Shown: positions 5,302 through 5,567 of the stretch, one piece after another
Layout of the letters: each line of letters opens with the position of its first letter
Numbering within the stretch: position 1 is the stretch's first letter
Source of the DNA: Demequinaceae bacterium UBA4004
Lineage (GTDB): Bacteria; Actinomycetota; Actinomycetes; Actinomycetales; Demequinaceae
Direction of reading: 5' to 3'
Assembly: GCA_002384765.1 (NCBI GenBank)
Contig: DGBM01000083.1
Location: 16,785 to 22,351, forward strand
DNA length: 5,567 bases
Notes under the pieces: generated by a model
The model's database searches: none
Seen by the model: the letters and a program-made list of their open reading frames with translations, nothing else
What the model was told of the DNA's origin: nothing
Program-made: the position numbers and the translations under genes

Positions 5302-5567
5302 ATGAGCTTTGTCCTCGCCATCGATCAAGGAACCACCAGCACGAGAGCCATGGTGTTCGACGCGCAAGGCAAGCCCGTGGCGACCGGCCAGATCGAACAT
5401 CGTCAGTTCTTCCCCCGGCCGGGATGGGTGGAGCATGATCCCCTTGAGATCTGGCGCAACACCCGTGAAGTCATCGGCGTGGCACTCGCCCAGGCGGACA
5501 TCACCCGTCACGATGTCGAGGCGGTGGGCATCACGAACCAACGCGAGACCACGGTGGTGTGGGATCG
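5302..5567 (+). CDS. glpK: Glycerol kinase (partial, N-terminal 88 residues)
   Basis: The start of the FGGY-family kinase that phosphorylates glycerol with ATP to sn-glycerol-3-phosphate, trapping it in the cytoplasm and feeding Glp[21 protein letters not shown] is the phosphate-1 loop of the ATP site. The segment [14 protein letters not shown] (38-51) is typical of glycerol kinase rather than other FGGY kinases. [13 protein letters not shown] (76-88) carries the Arg-Glu pair (R81, E82) equivalent to the glycerol-contacting R83 and E84 of E. coli GlpK. About 410-420 residues of a usual 500 lie beyond the right edge. The ATG at 5302 has a strong AAAGGAG (5288-5294) 7 nt upstream. It has its own predicted promoter with the shared operator-like dyad, downstream of the SorC-type regulator gene. 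An aquaglyceroporin gene may follow outside the window (inference). Confidence 0.97.
   Translation, partial: MSFVLAIDQGTTSTRAMVFDAQGKPVATGQIEHRQFFPRPGWVEHDPLEIWRNTREVIGVALAQADITRHDVEAVGITNQRETTVVWD

Noticed and set aside
4432..5541. Long open frame on the minus strand (about 369 codons) covering the regulator and the start of glpK
   Set aside because: It lies opposite two genes with clear family motifs and resembles no family I know. It runs through the operator and promoter of glpK; GC-rich codon bias explains its openness.

Overview
The window is GC-rich with strong G/C preference at third codon positions, so most antisense frames stay open. Protein content and promoter style suggest a high-GC actinobacterium. 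This is inference: no rRNA or other phylogenetic marker is present, and I cannot name a genus. All 5.5 kb is accounted for by six protein genes (two cut by the window edges) and three short regulatory intervals. I see no tRNA, rRNA, CRISPR array, insertion sequence or clear intrinsic terminator.

Left half (1-2423): a LysR-family regulator on the minus strand (C-terminus beyond position 1) is divergent from a tight two-gene operon of aldo/keto reductases on the plus strand. The first reductase (617-1486) is a general NADPH-type enzyme. The second (1491-2423), 4 nt downstream, is YdhF-like. The 102-nt divergent spacer holds two perfect dyads, one over the predicted -35 box and one near the predicted transcription start of the reductase operon. 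The substrate cannot be deduced.

Right half (2408-5567): a glycerol catabolism locus. A FAD glycerol-3-phosphate dehydrogenase (glpD, minus) is divergent from a SorC/DeoR-type sugar-binding regulator (plus), which is followed by the start of glycerol kinase (glpK, plus, cut by the right edge). GlpK makes glycerol-3-phosphate and GlpD oxidises it to dihydroxyacetone phosphate, so the regulator sits between the two steps of one pathway. The 3' ends of the second reductase gene and glpD overlap by 16 bp.

Main discovery: the same 14-bp dyad, TGCACATGTGTGCA (15 bp identical with the preceding C), occurs once upstream of glpD and once upstream of glpK, each time pointing toward its gene. At both places it lies exactly 6 nt before a plausible -35 box, which is followed by a 17-nt spacer and a plausible -10 box. 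This is the probable operator of the SorC-type regulator. Its placement, centred near -48 at both promoters, suggests coordinated control and possibly activation. The best-known glycerol regulators are GlpR (DeoR family), GylR (IclR family) and the antiterminator GlpP, so a SorC-type glycerol regulator with a readable operator is the point most worth testing.
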